Under the pieces are notes generated by a model. The model did no database searches, had not been told where the DNA came from, and worked only from the letters and a program-made list of their open reading frames with translations. Both the position numbers and the translations under genes were made by a program. A DNA stretch of 15,100 bases from Pseudomonadota bacterium (GTDB lineage: Bacteria; Pseudomonadota; Gammaproteobacteria; Steroidobacterales; Steroidobacteraceae): the NCBI GenBank assembly GCA_021850555.1, contig JAJZLX010000281.1, positions 1 to 15,100 on the forward strand, read 5' to 3'. Shown here piece after piece: positions 14,791 to 15,100 of the stretch; the stretch's first letter is position 1, and every line of letters begins with the position of its first letter.

Positions 14791-15100
14791 TCAGGTCACC
14801 CGCTTGCGAAACAGCCACCCGGCCGCCGTCAGGGTGGCGAGGCCGATGAGCGCCATGGGCCAGAGCTGCGAGAGCAGCTCTGCCACGCCCGAGCCCCGCA
14901 GAAACACGCTCCGTACGACCACCAGGATGTAGCGCATGGGGTTCACCAGCGTCAGCTCCTGCACCCACCGCGGCATGTTGGCGATCGGCGTGGCGAAGCC
15001 CGAGAGGATGATGGACGGCACCAGGAACAGGAACGCCCCGAGCAGCGCCTGTTGCTGCGTCGCCGAGAGCGCCGAGATCGCAAGCCCGATCCCGGTCACC
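14791..15100 (-). CDS. ABC-2-type transporter permease, C-terminal part only
   Basis: The visible 103 residues or so are the C-terminus of an ABC-2 membrane permease; the gene continues past the right edge. Recognisable parts are a hydrophobic helix with FLFLVPSIILSGFATPIANMP, the WVQELTLVNPMRYILVVVRSVFLRG stretch (both shown only in part here as family patterns) and a final helix ending in RKRVT. This is the arrangement of the YbhS/YhhJ/DrrB-like exporters, which pair with an ATPase encoded beside them. The substrate cannot be told. An internal ATG at 15099 is not the real start, since homologues are about 370 residues long. Confidence 0.88.
   Translation of the reverse strand, partial: VTGIGLAISALSATQQQALLGAFLFLVPSIILSGFATPIANMPRWVQELTLVNPMRYILVVVRSVFLRGSGVAELLSQLWPMALIGLATLTAAGWLFRKRVT

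Noticed and set aside
1..15100. CRISPR array, tRNA, insertion sequence or attachment site
   Set aside because: No spaced repeat array, cloverleaf-like sequence, transposase or integrase frame, or paired terminal repeats were seen on either strand.

Overview
The window is G+C-rich, densely coding DNA with long antisense open frames, typical of a high-GC proteobacterium. A UspE-like tandem stress protein, an ADP-heptose-type glycosyltransferase and a CusBA/CopA copper set suggest a gammaproteobacterium, but nothing here fixes the genus. There is no rRNA, tRNA, CRISPR array, transposase or phage gene. Both ends cut through genes.

Positions 1-6735 form a copper/silver export locus. On the minus strand, a Met-rich secreted protein (4219-3704) lies 195 nt upstream of cusB (3508-2093), which is followed after 19 nt by cusA (2073 to beyond the left edge). 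Divergently, on the plus strand, is a copA-type P1B ATPase (4552-6735). CopA would move Cu(I) from cytoplasm to periplasm, and CusB/CusA would move it from the periplasm out through an outer-membrane channel. No cusC, cusF or metal regulator is visible. The Met-rich protein sits where a CusF-like periplasmic carrier might be expected. All three transport proteins carry a version of the same short heavy-metal-binding motif: Cys-rich in CopA, Met-type in CusB, and a divergent Cys/His version inside a CusA insertion. A TTGACC promoter with a 20-bp spacer and an 18-bp direct repeat precede cusB.

Positions 6991-10376 hold a UspE-like protein and a family 9 glycosyltransferase on the plus strand, then a convergent uppP (undecaprenyl-diphosphatase) on the minus strand. 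Perfect hairpins lie after uspE and between the two convergent genes. The non-coding DNA upstream of uppP (10377-10699) carries three dyads at 43-47 bp spacing.

Positions 10700-14738 look like a stress/regulatory cluster. A minus-strand run goes from a DUF4136 lipoprotein to a two-CBS-domain protein, a SpoIIAA-like STAS protein and a 67-residue YdaT-N-terminus-like protein, with gaps of 34, 67 and 39 nt. Divergent plus-strand genes are a DksA/TraR zinc-finger protein, a stand-alone receiver domain and a Gly/Tyr/Arg-rich BON-domain protein. The window ends in the 3' part of an ABC-2-type permease on the minus strand (15100-14791).

The genes are of recognisable families. The least ordinary parts are the CusA insertion and its changed methionine relay, the Met-rich partner protein, and the dyad-rich region upstream of uppP. 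No wholly new system could be demonstrated.
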